Positions 12,188-23,690 of a stretch of 64,000 bases of DNA are shown piece by piece; the stretch's first letter is position 1; each line of letters starts with the position of its first letter. Below the pieces are notes generated by a model that was not told the DNA's origin, did no database searches, and worked only from the letters and a program-made list of their open reading frames with translations. Source of the DNA: Schistosoma mansoni (Eukaryota; Platyhelminthes; Trematoda; Strigeidida; Schistosomatidae); contig NC_031495.1 of the NCBI RefSeq assembly GCF_000237925.1, positions 40,514,210-40,578,209 on the forward strand. The letters are read 5' to 3'. The translations under genes and the position numbers were made by a program.

Positions 12188-14280
12188 CTAATACTAAATC
12201 CTATTGTTTTGTTTATTATTATTGACTTTGTTCAATATTAGATGTATAGTACAACATAGAAGTGCTTATCATTCCATACATCTCCCGTGCGTTTATGTGA
12301 ACATGTTTTCTCTTCGCTGTTCCGTATTCGTATTTCATTTACTTGATAACAGTGATTATATTATATTCTATATCATCCATAGATTGATTTGTATGTACTA
12401 AATGTGTGATTATTTTTTTCTTTTGATTATTTCTGCAAATGTTATAGATGTTTTAAAAATAGTGATTATTTGAACGAGTATTCAATGTATCCAGGTGCAC
12501 ACTTTTCGGGTGTATAAATTGTTTTTGTTGGCTGAAAATCATTTATTATTGTAATCCAACTAATTGGGTTCTTTGAAGTCCAAATAGTTCCGATTGAATG
12601 TTGTGATTTAAAATTTTCGTTTCTGAAGCTCATTTAATTAAAAAAAATTGTCTCAGTCGGTTCAATCGTACTAAAGCACAGATTTATTATTTATGAAATA
12701 AACAGAGCTAAATTATAATTAATATTGTCTCAACTGGTAAAAAGTCGAATCTATGATACTAGTTGGTAATAGTTAGTTAACATAAAAGTAGAATTATCAT
12801 TAGTCGAGTGGATGCGGAAGTAAATATAGAGAACAGATTTTCAATTATCTCAACATGAGTAAACCAGTATGTAGGTTAGATGTAATGGAAAGATTAAGCA
12901 TGTAATCGAAATAAAATGTTCATTGACTGACTTGCACGGAAGCATTATAAAATTTAAAAATTATCTACCATTCTTATTTACAGATTATAAACAACATTAT
13001 CAGTATGATAGTTGACAGTTTTATTTTAAGAAGATATAGGTTTATCACAACAATCGTAATTAATCTACTTTAAAACCAATAAACTCAAAAAACAAAAAGT
13101 GAAAACTATTCTGTATGTACCTTTTTCAATTAATGATGCTAATACCTCTCTTAGATAACTCACTAATACTAGTAGCCACTAAGGTAGATGTGAAGAATAG
13201 GAACTATTTACTCTTCTCCGTCACATAGGCTTTCCCTCATTCTAATAGATATAGGAAGCATAAGCCACAAAATGACAGTAAGCTGTCCTTTCGGATTTCC
13301 TGACTGTTCTTCAGTGTTTCTAACGAAGTAGGAGCCCTTAGACTGATTTCAGTTAGCGAGACACGTGCCAAACTGATACTGGTTCACATATTTGGTTTCT
13401 CGTGGCGTGTGGCTGATACTAAGGTCCACTACTGTTTGCAAACTACCATAATTTTGGGGATGGTGCCGGTGGACTTAAGTGCGGAACATATTGAGACTTG
13501 TGTCACTTTACTGTAATGGTTCCTTCACAAGTCACAGCTAAGTAATTGTTAATTCTGTTACAAAACCGTCCCAGCTATGCACTGATTAGTATTAAAAATT
13601 GTGGTACATTATGGTCTTGATTTGATTTCACTCCCATCCATTCAGTTCTAAAATGCGCTTGGATTTAATAAAATAAACTGAAGTAAAGCGTTTAGGGAAT
13701 ACGGATTGGCAAAACAACTCTGAGTTCCTGGCACGTAGTAAACTAGGGTTTTTAATGCCGAACGTATGACGATTCATTTCCATGAGTAAACAGAGCTGCG
13801 GCTGTCTAGAATGCTTCAATGTTCGATTAGTGTGCTGTATCCGGGGCTTCGGGCCATTCTTCTGATTACGTGATTGGAGAGTACTGCATTTTTATTTGCT
13901 ACTTTTGCTAAAGATATTTCAACATCCTGGGGATTATTTCCAGTTGATTAGGATATACTTATCATTGTATCACAGCCCAACACCACTGGCAGAAAACAGT
14001 AATCTCTTAACAATGCAGTAAACTGTTACTCTCAACGTTTCCATATAAATCAACTATCTTCTATCTGGCTGTCTCACCCTCTGTACTGTTTGCATAGTTG
14101 ATAATTGTTTCATATATGCTTTACTAAAGATTTCATGAATTACAGTAATACTGTTATGCATTCATTAGTGTTTTGAATCAACTGATTCGCGATTTGTCAC
14201 AATAATTTGAGTAGTATTTACATAACCCAAACAACCAATAAAGGCGAAAAAAGGGGAAATAAAGCTCATTTTTATATATT
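12188..14280. other. 3' flank of BPNT1-like gene; no further gene seen
   Basis: Only short frames occur. The first 500 bases are plausibly the BPNT1 3' UTR. No domain or splice-consistent exon was found in the rest. Confidence 0.5.
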
Positions 14281-14289
14281 TATTCCAAA

Positions 14290-14720
14290 AAAAATTTTTT
14301 ACTTATGAGCTTATATATATTTTTTTTATATAAAAAAAAAACAATTTTTTTACAATCGCTTTTACGCTGTCGCAGGCTTATTAGTTTATTTACTTTTTTC
14401 TCCGCTCACCTTGTGTGCTTACGCAAGTACGAGTGTATTTCGACATGCACCCACACTTTCTTTTTTTTCTTTTCCAGGACGGCTGGAAAAGAACGACGAA
14501 GTTTCACAAGGAAACGAAATTCTCATTGTATTTTGTTTCCTTAATATTATGTTGTACTTCACGGTCCCTTAGTGTAAGGAAAAGCGACCAGACGCTGCTA
14601 AACATAGCAAGCTATCAGAAGAGTGTTTACCAACGACGAACTCGTCGGGTTTAAACTTCTGGCTGGCCACGTCGTAGGGTCATCACTACCTCACTAGGGG
14701 GGGAGTGATCTGTAGCTGTA
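14290..14720. repeat. Less AT-rich repeat-like block with poly-T tracts
   Basis: It begins with long A/T homopolymers. A segment with higher GC than its surroundings follows and ends in a run of G at about 14697-14704. It resembles an untranslated region of a mobile element rather than host coding sequence. I could not name the family. Confidence 0.3.
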
Positions 14721-14779
14721 AATAATTCCCCAAAATCAATAGCTTTCTAATTGTTCGACATTGGATGCTGACCACGTTG

Positions 14780-15032
14780 TTTAAGTGGACTTGTTTAACT
14801 GAAGGCGTTCGGTCATGCATCCGCACCAGATCACGTTACGACTCAGCGTGGGACACAGCTCCTACGTTCACTAGCCAGATTAGAGAACCGCTTCTCGATA
14901 TATTGATAACGTATCAAATATATCTTTCCAACCTCTTCGCATCTGACTTCTGATTTTAACTGGTTGGGGGACGATTTGAATATAGGTATTACTGGTTAAT
15001 AGTTGCCAAACTAGAATACTGGTCGTATCTTC
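14780..15032 (+). repeat. Direct repeat, left copy (partner 18755-18985)
   Basis: About 70 percent similarity by eye to 18755-18985 in the same orientation, including shared blocks around CCAGATCA, CTTCTGATTTTA and GTTACTGG-like words. The two copies bracket a block of antisense LINE material. They may be ends of an old element or two members of a dispersed repeat. Confidence 0.4.
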
Positions 15033-16930
15033 AAGGTTAAGCGATTGGAGGCGCTATTCAAAGGTTTGGATTTGAGTCCCCGAACTGATTTCGTGGCTCG
15101 CCATTGGACACGTTCCAGAGTGTCCTTATCCTTTTGGAAAGAGGGAGAAAATATTATGTTTCCGTACTCTAAATGGGAACGAATAAAACTGTGTAAGATT
15201 ATGTGGAAAGTTCTACCGTCAAACTAGCCAAAAATGCGCTTCAATGTTACCAGTGCAACGTTTGCTGGAAAGGCGTTTTTGTCACAGTTAGCGCACGACT
15301 TGAAGTCGTAGGGTACCAACACTCATCAATCTTTTTCGACTTGTGATACTTCTAGAGAGGAGTTTCTTAAGTTGCAACTGTAGTCTGCAACATATCGTAG
15401 ATGGACTACTTTACACTTTGACGTGTTGAAGGTAAGTCCGTTGTCATCTGCCCAACCTTGAAGTCGATTCAGATCCTTCTGAAGTGCCAGTATATCCCCT
15501 TTGTTCAGTATCTCTCTCCAAAGTTTCACATCATCAGCAAAAAGGAAGAAGTCAGACGTGAGTCAGCTTCCAAATTTCAGGTAGTTTGCCTCGACTTAGC
15601 GAGTGTGGGAACATCACGCTATGCCATGTTGCCAGGATTGAAGCTGCTTCCTTCAGTATAGCGGACAAAACCATATTCGGACCAGGAGAAGTGAGTTTTC
15701 TTAGGTGCTGCAGTTTACCGAACACCAGGTCCGCGCTCAGGTTCACTTCGGAAAGTCCTGTGCAGTTGCAGATGAGGCTTTCATCAGTGTAGTTGATCTG
15801 GGTAGGTTGAAATGTCCGAAAGTATTGTTCAGCCAAAAGTTTAGCGGCATCCCCGTCGTTATTGGTCGGAACATTAGGACCTAGCAGTTGGGAAACTCCA
15901 GTTTTGGCTTGTCGAAGAGAAGCTGCGTGACGGAATAAGCTTTGCGGGTCTGAGACAAATTTATCGATAAGCTTGTTCTGGTACTGAAGCCTGTCTTCTC
16001 TTATTGCCTTTGTGCATATGTTCCTTGTATGTTTACATTGCTTGTACGCGCTGTTGTTATCATTTCGTTTGTATTCTGCCCAACAGTGCGTTTTGAGGCG
16101 TAGCAAACGAAGAGTGCGGTTCTTGATGATTGTAGGTTGCTTGTAGCTTTCGAGTAACTGAATGATTAGCAGCACATAAGAGCGTGTGCGAAAAAATCCT
16201 AATGAGTATCCACTTCATGTTGAGGGTGAACATCCCAATCCACATGTTGTAGATAGTCCTGTTAAGCTGACACGTTGAACCGTTTGAAATTCCGGCGCCT
16301 GTCGTTGATGGGACATCTTAGCTCAGTTTTTACTGACAAAACTGAAGGATATAATAGCGCGTTCATTTTTCCTCATGTGCGCCAGGATGGAGAGGTTGTC
16401 GACTAGGGATTCTTCATTTGTGAATACCCAGTCCAAGGGAGATGGCGTATGACTGTTTCTCTACTGAGTTGACGACTTCACATTTTCGAATAATCTCAGA
16501 TCCTCGATGAGGTTGAAGAACCGAGCTTCAGTTGGGTTTTCACCTCCAATATAGGTATGTTCCGCGAAGTGGACACCAGGAAGATTGAAGTCCCCCAGAA
16601 TCAGTATATGAGAGAATCCGAGGCGCATAGAGCGGGTAATCATTCCAGCATACGATTGTTGTACTCGATGTCAGCAGTGGGCTTTCTGTAGATGACCCCA
16701 ACTAGACACCTCGAGGCGATAGATAATCTTGCTGAACACCATACGAATTCATCAACATTGAGAAACTCTTGGTTGTGAAGTTGGCGTACCTCTAGGCATG
16801 GTCGTATGTATGAGGCTACTCCCCCCAATTCCTGTTTTTCTGTCGTTACGAAGCAAATACATCCCAGGTATTGTTAGCTCCTAATCCGTAAACTGGGAAT
16901 ACATTCAAGTTTCAGATATTCCTATCAGAT
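15033..16930 (-). mobile_element. CR1-type LINE (endonuclease and RT), internally deleted
   Basis: On the minus strand the order is endonuclease (about 16860-16370), linker and RT. The endonuclease shows GGVASYIRPCLEVRQL, HILILGDFNLPGVHF and a SPLDWVFTNEE-like stretch. A 207-codon open frame (16175-15552) covers the linker and pre-palm region up to PEIWKLTHV. It is followed directly by FADDVKLWREI (15529-15326) and the thumb, so RT motifs A and B are deleted. The copy starts inside the endonuclease and stops abruptly at 15033, without the CR1 3' end. Its 15033-15996 part is the inverted twin of 2168-3131 and shares the same deletion. Confidence 0.85.
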
Positions 16931-16933
16931 GAG

Positions 16934-18620
16934 GATTAATAATAATAATAATAATAATTTATTCTCAAATAACATTGTTACATGAGGCATGCCGGTTTAC
17001 AGGCAAGATCAAATTGTTAAAGAAGTTGCAATTTTCACTGTTGAAAATTACTCAGCTGGGTTGATATTTCATAAGATATGAATGTAAATGGATTTCATAA
17101 GGAACATGTCAATATCAATATCACACTTGGCGCACTTTATGGAGGTAGCGTTGCAACATACAACTGATGGTCGAGAATAGATACATGCGAAGTTGGGGGC
17201 TTTTAGAAGTTTCGAATTAATATCCCTCCAGAATATCGGAAGCATTAATAACGGTGTAGGACGAAGTCACCCGTGCCATTTCTGTTTTCGGTGGGGTATC
17301 TGCAGGAGGCTGAAAAAGGTGTAAGAAAAAGGAAGGACGAAAAGCAGAGCACACAATTTTCATGGAGGAATAGTTAAGGTATAACCATTTAGTCTATTTG
17401 TCTGTTACTGAAGTATTTATTAGGTAAGAACATACTAATATTAGCGTTGCTAAGTTCACGTAGCTTATCCATTTTTTTGGTAAACTCGCGGCGTTCATTT
17501 ATAAGCCGTTTTTGCTTTCAATTTGAAACGCGTGAGCTTCTTGCTGTTTATTTGTATGAGCCTTACGTGAATGGACAGATAGCCTACCTATACAATGTTT
17601 TCCGAGTTGGTAGCCCCTGTCCTTTACATGCGTTTTTGTGATCGAGACAGTCCACAAATGGAATGGTCAGCTCCAACTTGCCTTTGTGCTTGATCCTGGT
17701 GTGGTGTGGCCTATCCGGTTGTATATGGATTCCAGTTGGCAACCGAGGTCTGTTGGCACGAAGTGCTTCCAGAGTTACAGACGCCACATGGGAGGATGGG
17801 AAAGTTATCTTCACTAGCCTGGGTCTAGAATCTTCGTCCTTCGTGGCTAGTCTCGTCACCTGTTGAGTCAGCATGTTTTTGAGCTTCAAGGATTGCTTGA
17901 TGAATTTTCATTTCCCAATATCAGAGTTTGCTTGAGCAGGGTCCGTATTTTCCGGCACACCTTGCGCATTGGCATTCCTTCTGCGGAAAAACTCGCGGGA
18001 TTCTTTAGGGATGTTCCGGATGAAATTTCTCTCAGAATACGGTATGTCAGGCAGTATTCTTACGTTCCCATTGGAATTCAGTAAGTGACTAGTTAGGAGG
18101 ACTTCTTCTATAGCTATTGCATGCTCCATCTATATTAGACCTGTTGATATCCCTCTTCTTCTTTACGCTGCGCGTCTTTGTTTGCATGACTTTATGGCCA
18201 TAAACTGTCTTATAAATACTAGCGGAAGGCCTAAGACCATTAAAAAAGTACGGTACGCTAAAATGGGCGAAAATGGACAAAAACGGGTTACGATAAGCTG
18301 AAACTAGTCTTTACGTGAAAGACTGAAAAAAAACCAAATGGTAAGCTGAGGCTAAACCACAGTTAACGATTTAGTTGGATGAAACTCAAAAAAGTAACCT
18401 ATCGAACGTATAACTCAGAATAGATTCTTTAGATCAGAAGGGATGATGTTGTTGCGTAAGAACACAGCAAAAGTTTGAGAAATGCAAATCACGTCAGGGT
18501 TAAAATTCCCGTTCGAAAAGCGTGAGTACAGGATAACTAAGTTATGTAGTAGAACTCTTAATGTCCTGGAGGCGAGTTTCATACACTTCCTCAGAATTAA
18601 TGCATACAATTCTGGCATCC
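16934..18620 (-). mobile_element. Probable LINE or LINE-derived repeat with ORF1-like fragments
   Basis: The 16934-16962 block, read on the minus strand, is an (ATT)n tail closing an element that runs from higher coordinates. Upstream lie two minus-strand frames. One (17584-17889) has SRPRLVKITFPSSHVA and TGIHIQPDRPHHTRIK. The other (17908-18129) has NVRILPDIPYSERNFIRNIP. These resemble pieces of the nucleic-acid-binding ORF1 product of non-LTR elements, by memory only. No RT was seen. Confidence 0.45.
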
Positions 18621-18754
18621 TTTAAAAAACACTTCGATATTTGCATAAGCTCTGTAACGATAAATAAATCCTTAAGATCAACAGCTGTGCAGGTCTTCGA
18701 AATTCGATACTGAGCACTTCAGTTTTAATGGCCTCATCTTGCCAAAGGCACTAG

Positions 18755-18985
18755 GTCACGCACCGACGCCAGATCATAAAATGTTACTCTGTGTTCGACT
18801 TATCGTGCAACAACTAGCCATCTTAGATTGATCACTTCTTGATATATAGACAGCAAATCGAATATATCTTCCAACCCCTTCACTTCTTTCTTCTGATTTT
18901 ACTGGCTTGACACGTTTCGATTATAAAAGGCGTTACTGGTAGGGGCGTTGTCAAACTTCGAATACTTGTGGCATCCTTAGTATTT
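18755..18985 (+). repeat. Direct repeat, right copy (partner 14780-15032)
   Basis: Same orientation as, and roughly 70 percent similar to, the left copy. No coding potential. Confidence 0.4.
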
Positions 18986-19019
18986 TTCCAATTTCGGCAT
19001 TTTGATTCCTGCTTTTTGT

Positions 19020-20097
19020 CGATGACTCAATTGTACTTGAAGTGGCAACAATTCAATGGTATCGTCCGTCGTTGGAGCTTAATGAACGCCTGAAGATTTA
19101 AGACTCCCTGTTGAGCCATCTTGCAGTGCTTATCATTCGACATCTGATTTCTCTGAAGTTGCACAAACAGACTACCGAAGACGATATTTAGAAAACACGA
19201 CCACAACCGCAAACATGTTGTTCATTTCACATTCTAATTAACTGAGTTTAGACACTGATCATATCAACGAGATTTTGCAGCGCACGCAGCCAAACACTAC
19301 AGAAAAAGTATTCGGTGAAAATAGGGATATATCTATGACTTGCTCCAGTTACAGGGAACAAATAGTTATTTACCTCGCGTTTCCAGAGGTAAAGTGTATT
19401 GACTCGACTTATCAGACCAACAAGGTTGTGGAAGTAATGAGTAATAAGAGATTTATCTTAAAGTTTTCTACTGTTTCAGCTAGCGACTACTGACAGTTTT
19501 GAGCAAGAGGGCGCCCTTATGCATGCTCTTTGCAGACAAGAACGACGCGATGTCGCAAAACTACTAGAGTACTTCGACAACATATTGTCTGTTACTCATG
19601 ACACACCCACTTTCGTTATGGATTCGGCGACGACCGAAATTTCCAAAGTACAGTTTATGCACGGTGATACCGACTCAATGCTGAGAACCCATTTTACACG
19701 GGCCTTTGATTACATAAGAGATCACTGGATTGATCAAGAGTCAATGTGTGCTCTCTGTTAGCAGCAACATTAACAAAACCTGGGCAGCTGCACAAACAGT
19801 CGCGACAAAAATACTCATAAACACTCGAAAGAGTGTCCCAAAAGGGGTGATTCTCTTCTACTGACGTTCTGGCAAGTCTTGAGTAAGACAAATACTGGCC
19901 TACGCTCGCGTCGGTATAACTCAATAAAGGATGTTCAACGTTTTTCAAAGCCTGATATAAGAAATGTAGCTGAATGTATCATTAATTCCAGGTTCCAAGG
20001 TCATTCCCATCTCTTTTAAATGAGCTCACTGCATTTGTAGCTAACATTGTAGCTCTAGATTAGAAGCGTGTTACGAAGATGAGACACGAATTAATAG
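19020..20097 (+). pseudogene. Mutator-like (MULE) transposase relic, 5' part (copy 1)
   Basis: The frame at 19275-19493 carries SYREQIVIYLAFPEVKCIDSTYQTNK. The IDSTYQTNK stretch matches the MULE transposase motif around the first catalytic aspartate. The next frame (19519-19761) carries ALCRQERRDVAKLLEYFDNI and TFVMDSATTEI, matching the region of the second aspartate. Frames are broken, so the gene is dead. The coding sequence is interrupted at 20097 by a Penelope-like element and continues at 23208. A second, more decayed copy lies at 33490-34330. Confidence 0.75.
20086..20097. repeat. Target-site duplication of Penelope-like element, left
   Basis: ACGAATTAATAG, repeated at 23196-23207. Joining the two sides through a single copy restores the MULE reading (RHELIGE-IRCYDN), which matches the uninterrupted MULE copy at 33.8 kb (RHEVIAGEKIRCYYYD). 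Confidence 0.8.
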
Positions 20098-20529
20098 AGT
20101 GAAAATTCCCATTTTGACATTTGTTAATTAAAAAGGAACGAATCGAGCAAAGAAATTTCTTTTCGATTAGTTTTTCATCATGGCTCTACACTAATATATA
20201 TATATGATTTACAATAATTAAATAACACTCATGGAGTAGATACGTTACGTAATGATTATATAATGACATCGATTATAAACTAACATTAATTGGAAGAGAA
20301 GGATTAATACTAATCAAAGTTATTATTCGAAAATCAAGCTGTTGCTACGTTGCATAATATATAAAAATGAGAAGAAAGAACTAACAAAATATTTTGATGA
20401 ATGGTCAGTAATATAGTAGTTATGTAAGAATCAAGAGACGAATGAAGAGAATAAGTAAAATACCAAAAAATGGAAGGAATAAGATAATTGTTTACCGAAA
20501 TTATGCTACAAACTCCGCTATACCGATGG

Positions 20530-22092
20530 TCAAGGTAGCGAGAGTGGTTGTACAAACTCCTTTTGGATACAAAGGTTCGGTTTGTGGATATGGATTGCGA
20601 TGGCTTCAGCTATGTGCAATAGACGAGCTCGTAAACCATGTGGCAAATTTGATGGAATATGGTAGATAACCTTAAAAGCTTTATTCAGTTCAACATGATG
20701 ACCTGTGTCCACCAAGTGAGCGAGAATAGAACTCTTAATCCCCTTTACCTGTCCTTTAGTCAACCATGACGGATGGTGTTCTGTTATTCGTTGACGAACT
20801 TGCCGAATTGTACGCCCTATATAACTGGCTCCACAGGAGCAGTTGAATTGGTAAATACACATAGATGTGGCGAATTCAGGCAATCTGTCTTTATTAACAG
20901 TTCTTATTGTGGGGCGGTTGTAGAAGACGGTACTAAGTCGGGCTGCATTAAATGTTTTCTGTACTGCCCTTCTTAACCTCTGTGTCAATATTTCTTCAGT
21001 AGCATCATTTAAGAATTGTAACTTTAGGAACAGTACCTTCTTCGGAACAGTAGGTACCTTTGTCCTTCTTTTCGTCTCCGTCATATGTTTGTCGATGAAT
21101 TTCATTGGATACCCATTCCTACTAAGCAAGTTTCGAATATTAGCCAATTCATCTAAAATAATGTCATCAGAGCAAATCATTCTAGCACGATGAGTTAGGA
21201 TCTTTATTAGGTTTCTTTTGTATTTCATTGGTACTGCGCTATAGAAATGAGTGTACTGTCCAACTGTAGATTTTCTATGTAATCCTCTTTTTAATGTTCC
21301 GTCTATTCTTCTGGTTAGTTGGACATCTAAAAACGATATACTACCATTCTGTTCTTCTTCTAGTGTAAACGTAATTGATGGGTGGATATTATTAAATATA
21401 TTAAGGATGTTCTCCTTTTCATGTTCTTTTTCTAATACTATGAAGGTATCATCTATATAGCGACAATATGATGTTAGATGGCTAATTGTGTCTTTGAGTG
21501 GACCATTTTCTAGTTTTGCCAGAAAAATGTCTGCCAGTATAGGGCCCAATGGTGACCCCATGGCTACCCCATCCAATTGTCTATAATACTCATTGTCAAA
21601 TCGGAATTGAACATTCATTGTGCATCTAAGAATTAGCTGTTTTATTGCGGATACGGGAATTACCGTTTCTAAGTTCCTCTCTGTTAATTCATTGCAAATA
21701 AAATCTACCGTTTCAAGTAAAGGAATGTTGGTGAACAGGGACGTTACATCTAATGATATCATAAATTTATTCTTGAGCGATAGATTTTTTATATTATTGA
21801 CAAATTCAAAGGAATCCTTGACACTATGTTTAACAATTTCCTTGTGGAGTGGTTTGAGAATTTGCACCAACCATTTTGCTATAGTGTGGTAGGCTGAGTT
21901 ATTCATATCTAAAACTGGTCGAAGGGGCAAGCCACTTTTATGTATTTTTGGCAAGCCATATAGCCTTGGTGTTCTCGTTCCTGTAGGTTTTAACATTTCG
22001 GACACTTTTTCTGAGATAAAACCCTGTTGTTTGATTTGTTTCAACGAATCTATTATTTGCTTTTCAATCTTATCTGCCAAGCGCAGTACCAA
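20530..22092 (-). CDS. Penelope-like reverse transcriptase / GIY-YIG endonuclease, N-terminally truncated
   Basis: The frame is open for 520 codons. RT signatures in order are PRLYGLPKIHKSGLPLRPV (about residues 42-60), motif A ISLDVTSLFTNIP, motif B GVAMGSPLGPILADIFLAKLE and the catalytic YIDD in CRYIDDTFIV, then SISFLDVQLTRR. The C-terminal GIY-YIG nuclease shows CIYQFNCSCGASYIGRTIRQV and ends near KPNLCIQKEF. The family pairs this RT with GIY-YIG to nick the target and prime copying. The N-terminal part found in complete elements is missing because the copy ends at the inverted junction, so the ATG at 22092 is only the first in-frame one. The frame is unbroken, which implies a young insertion. 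Confidence 0.9.
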   Translation of the reverse strand: MVLRLADKIEKQIIDSLKQIKQQGFISEKVSEMLKPTGTRTPRLYGLPKIHKSGLPLRPVLDMNNSAYHTIAKWLVQILKPLHKEIVKHSVKDSFEFVNNIKNLSLKNKFMISLDVTSLFTNIPLLETVDFICNELTERNLETVIPVSAIKQLILRCTMNVQFRFDNEYYRQLDGVAMGSPLGPILADIFLAKLENGPLKDTISHLTSYCRYIDDTFIVLEKEHEKENILNIFNNIHPSITFTLEEEQNGSISFLDVQLTRRIDGTLKRGLHRKSTVGQYTHFYSAVPMKYKRNLIKILTHRARMICSDDIILDELANIRNLLSRNGYPMKFIDKHMTETKRRTKVPTVPKKVLFLKLQFLNDATEEILTQRLRRAVQKTFNAARLSTVFYNRPTIRTVNKDRLPEFATSMCIYQFNCSCGASYIGRTIRQVRQRITEHHPSWLTKGQVKGIKSSILAHLVDTGHHVELNKAFKVIYHIPSNLPHGLRARLLHIAEAIAIHIHKPNLCIQKEFVQPLSLP

Positions 22093-22790
22093 TGAAATAC
22101 AAAAGAAACCTAATAAAGATCCTAACTCATCGTGCTAGAATGATTTGCACTGATGACATTATTTTAGATGAATTGGTTAATATTCGAAACTTGCTTAGTA
22201 GGAATGGGTACCCAATGAAATTCATCGACAAACACATGACGGAGACGAAAAGAATGACAAGGGTACCTACTGTTCCGAAGAAGGTACTGTTCCTAAAGTT
22301 ACAATTCTTAAATGATGCTACTGAAGAAATATTGACACAGAGGTTAAGAAGGGCAGTACAGAAAACATTTAATGCAGCCCGACTTAGTACCGTCTTCTAC
22401 AACCGCCCCACAATAAGAACTGTTAATAAAGACAGATTGCCTGAATTCGCCACATCTATGTGTATTTACCAATTCAACTGCTCCTGTGGAGCCAGTTATA
22501 TAGGGCGTACAATTCGGCAAGTTCGTCAACGAATAACAGAACACCATCCGTCATGGTTGACTAAAGGACAGGTAAAGGGGATTAAGAGTTCTATTCTCGC
22601 TCACTTGGTGGACACAGGTCATCATGTTGAACTGAATAAAGCTTTTAAGGTTATCTACCATATTCCATCAAATTTGCCACATGGTTTACGAGCTCGTCTA
22701 TTGCACATAGCTGAAGCCATCGCAATCCATATCCACAAACCGAACCTTTGTATCCAAAAGGAGTTTGTACAACCACTCTCGCTACCTTGA
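22092..22790 (+). pseudogene. Inverted partial copy of the Penelope-like ORF (C-terminal RT and GIY-YIG)
   Basis: A 232-codon frame repeats the last 232 residues of the minus-strand ORF with four visible replacements, such as MICSDD to MICTDD and KRRTKVP to KRMTRVP. It contains the whole GIY-YIG region but no RT catalytic motifs. It lacks any RT palm and is not a functional retroelement on its own. Confidence 0.85.
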
Positions 22791-23195
22791 CCATCGGTAT
22801 AGCGGAGTTTGTAGCATAATTTCGGTAAACAATTATCTTATTCCTTCCATTTTTTGGTATTTTACTTATTCTCTTCATTCGTCTCTTGATTCTTACATAA
22901 CTACTATATTACTGACCATTCATCAAAATATTTTGTTAGTTCTTTCTTCTCATTTTTATATATTATGCAACGTAGCAACAGCTTGATTTTCGAATAATAA
23001 CTTTGATTAGTATTAATCCTTCTCTTCCAATTAATGTTAGTTTATAATCGATGTCATTATATAATCATTACGTAACGTATCTACTCCATGAGTGTTATTT
23101 AATTATTGTAAATCATATATATATATTAGTGTAGAGCCATGATGAAAAACTAATCGAAAAGAAATTTCTTTGCTCGATTCGTTCCTTTTTAATTA

Positions 23196-23207
23196 ACGAA
23201 TTAATAG
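23196..23207. repeat. Target-site duplication of Penelope-like element, right
   Basis: Exact match to 20086-20097. Confidence 0.8.
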
Positions 23208-23690
23208 GAGAATAAATTCGGTGCTACGACAACGGCATGATGTATGTTGTTGATACTTCACGTGCACGATGCGTTTGTGAGCGTTTCAATGACTACATGA
23301 TGCCGTGTGGTCATGTTTTGTATGCACATTTCAAAGATCTAATTCGTGGAGGTGTGTTTCTTTGTCTCTATAAGCGCCGTAGGTCTATTTTGACGAAGCG
23401 GCCCGTAGACAAGAAACTACATAATGGACTGGGTTCTCCGTGCTTTGGATATCATGTCACTCTCAACAGGGAGTGAAGATCAGCTTGAGAAGTTCACTAA
23501 TAACTACCATCCAATCTTTGTTTCTAGTGAACCACCGGTCATTAAACCTATCTGTTCATACCCTGAAGCATCTGAAGACATGTACACAGACGTTGTGAGT
23601 CGAAGAGGCGGTAATAATGAAGTTACATCGTCAGAATCCACTGTTTTCACTGGCCATAGCTATGTTTCTTAATAACAAGGAGTTGTAATA
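23208..23690 (+). pseudogene. MULE transposase relic, 3' part with SWIM zinc finger (copy 1)
   Basis: Directly after the Penelope insertion the frame reads MMYVVDTSRARCVCERFNDY, then MMPCGHVLYAH. The CxC...CxH spacing is a SWIM zinc finger, the usual C-terminal module of MULE transposases. A tail frame (23424-23672) with SSEPPVIKPICSYPEAS follows in another frame and ends near HSYVS. The same order is found in copy 2. Confidence 0.75.

Larger units (their letters stand above)
20098..23195 (-). mobile_element. Penelope-like element (RT + GIY-YIG) with inverted partial second copy
   Basis: The unit is nested in the MULE relic. The minus-strand part (22080 down to about 20098) carries a 520-codon open frame. 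The plus-strand part (22081-23197) repeats the last 1.1 kb of the same element in inverse, so the whole is a palindrome with arms 20123-21240 and 22081-23197. The arms differ at only a few sites. This head-to-head layout with a truncated partner is characteristic of Penelope-like insertions. TA-rich microsatellites occur in both arms near 20197 and 23120. Confidence 0.9.

Noticed and set aside
15552-16175. 207-codon frame as a host gene
   Set aside because: Its sequence is the linker and pre-palm part of CR1 ORF2, in order with endonuclease and FADD pieces of the same element.
16934-16962. ATT repeat as an isolated microsatellite
   Set aside because: Its position at the end of LINE-like sequence on the minus strand fits a retroelement tail better.
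14780-18985. Calling the direct repeats LTRs of an element
   Set aside because: No gag, protease, RT or integrase of such an element was seen between them, and the ends are undefined.
22344-22547. Minus-strand frame opposite the inverted Penelope copy
   Set aside because: Exact mirror of a frame at 20773-20976; it is the shadow of the GIY-YIG coding strand.
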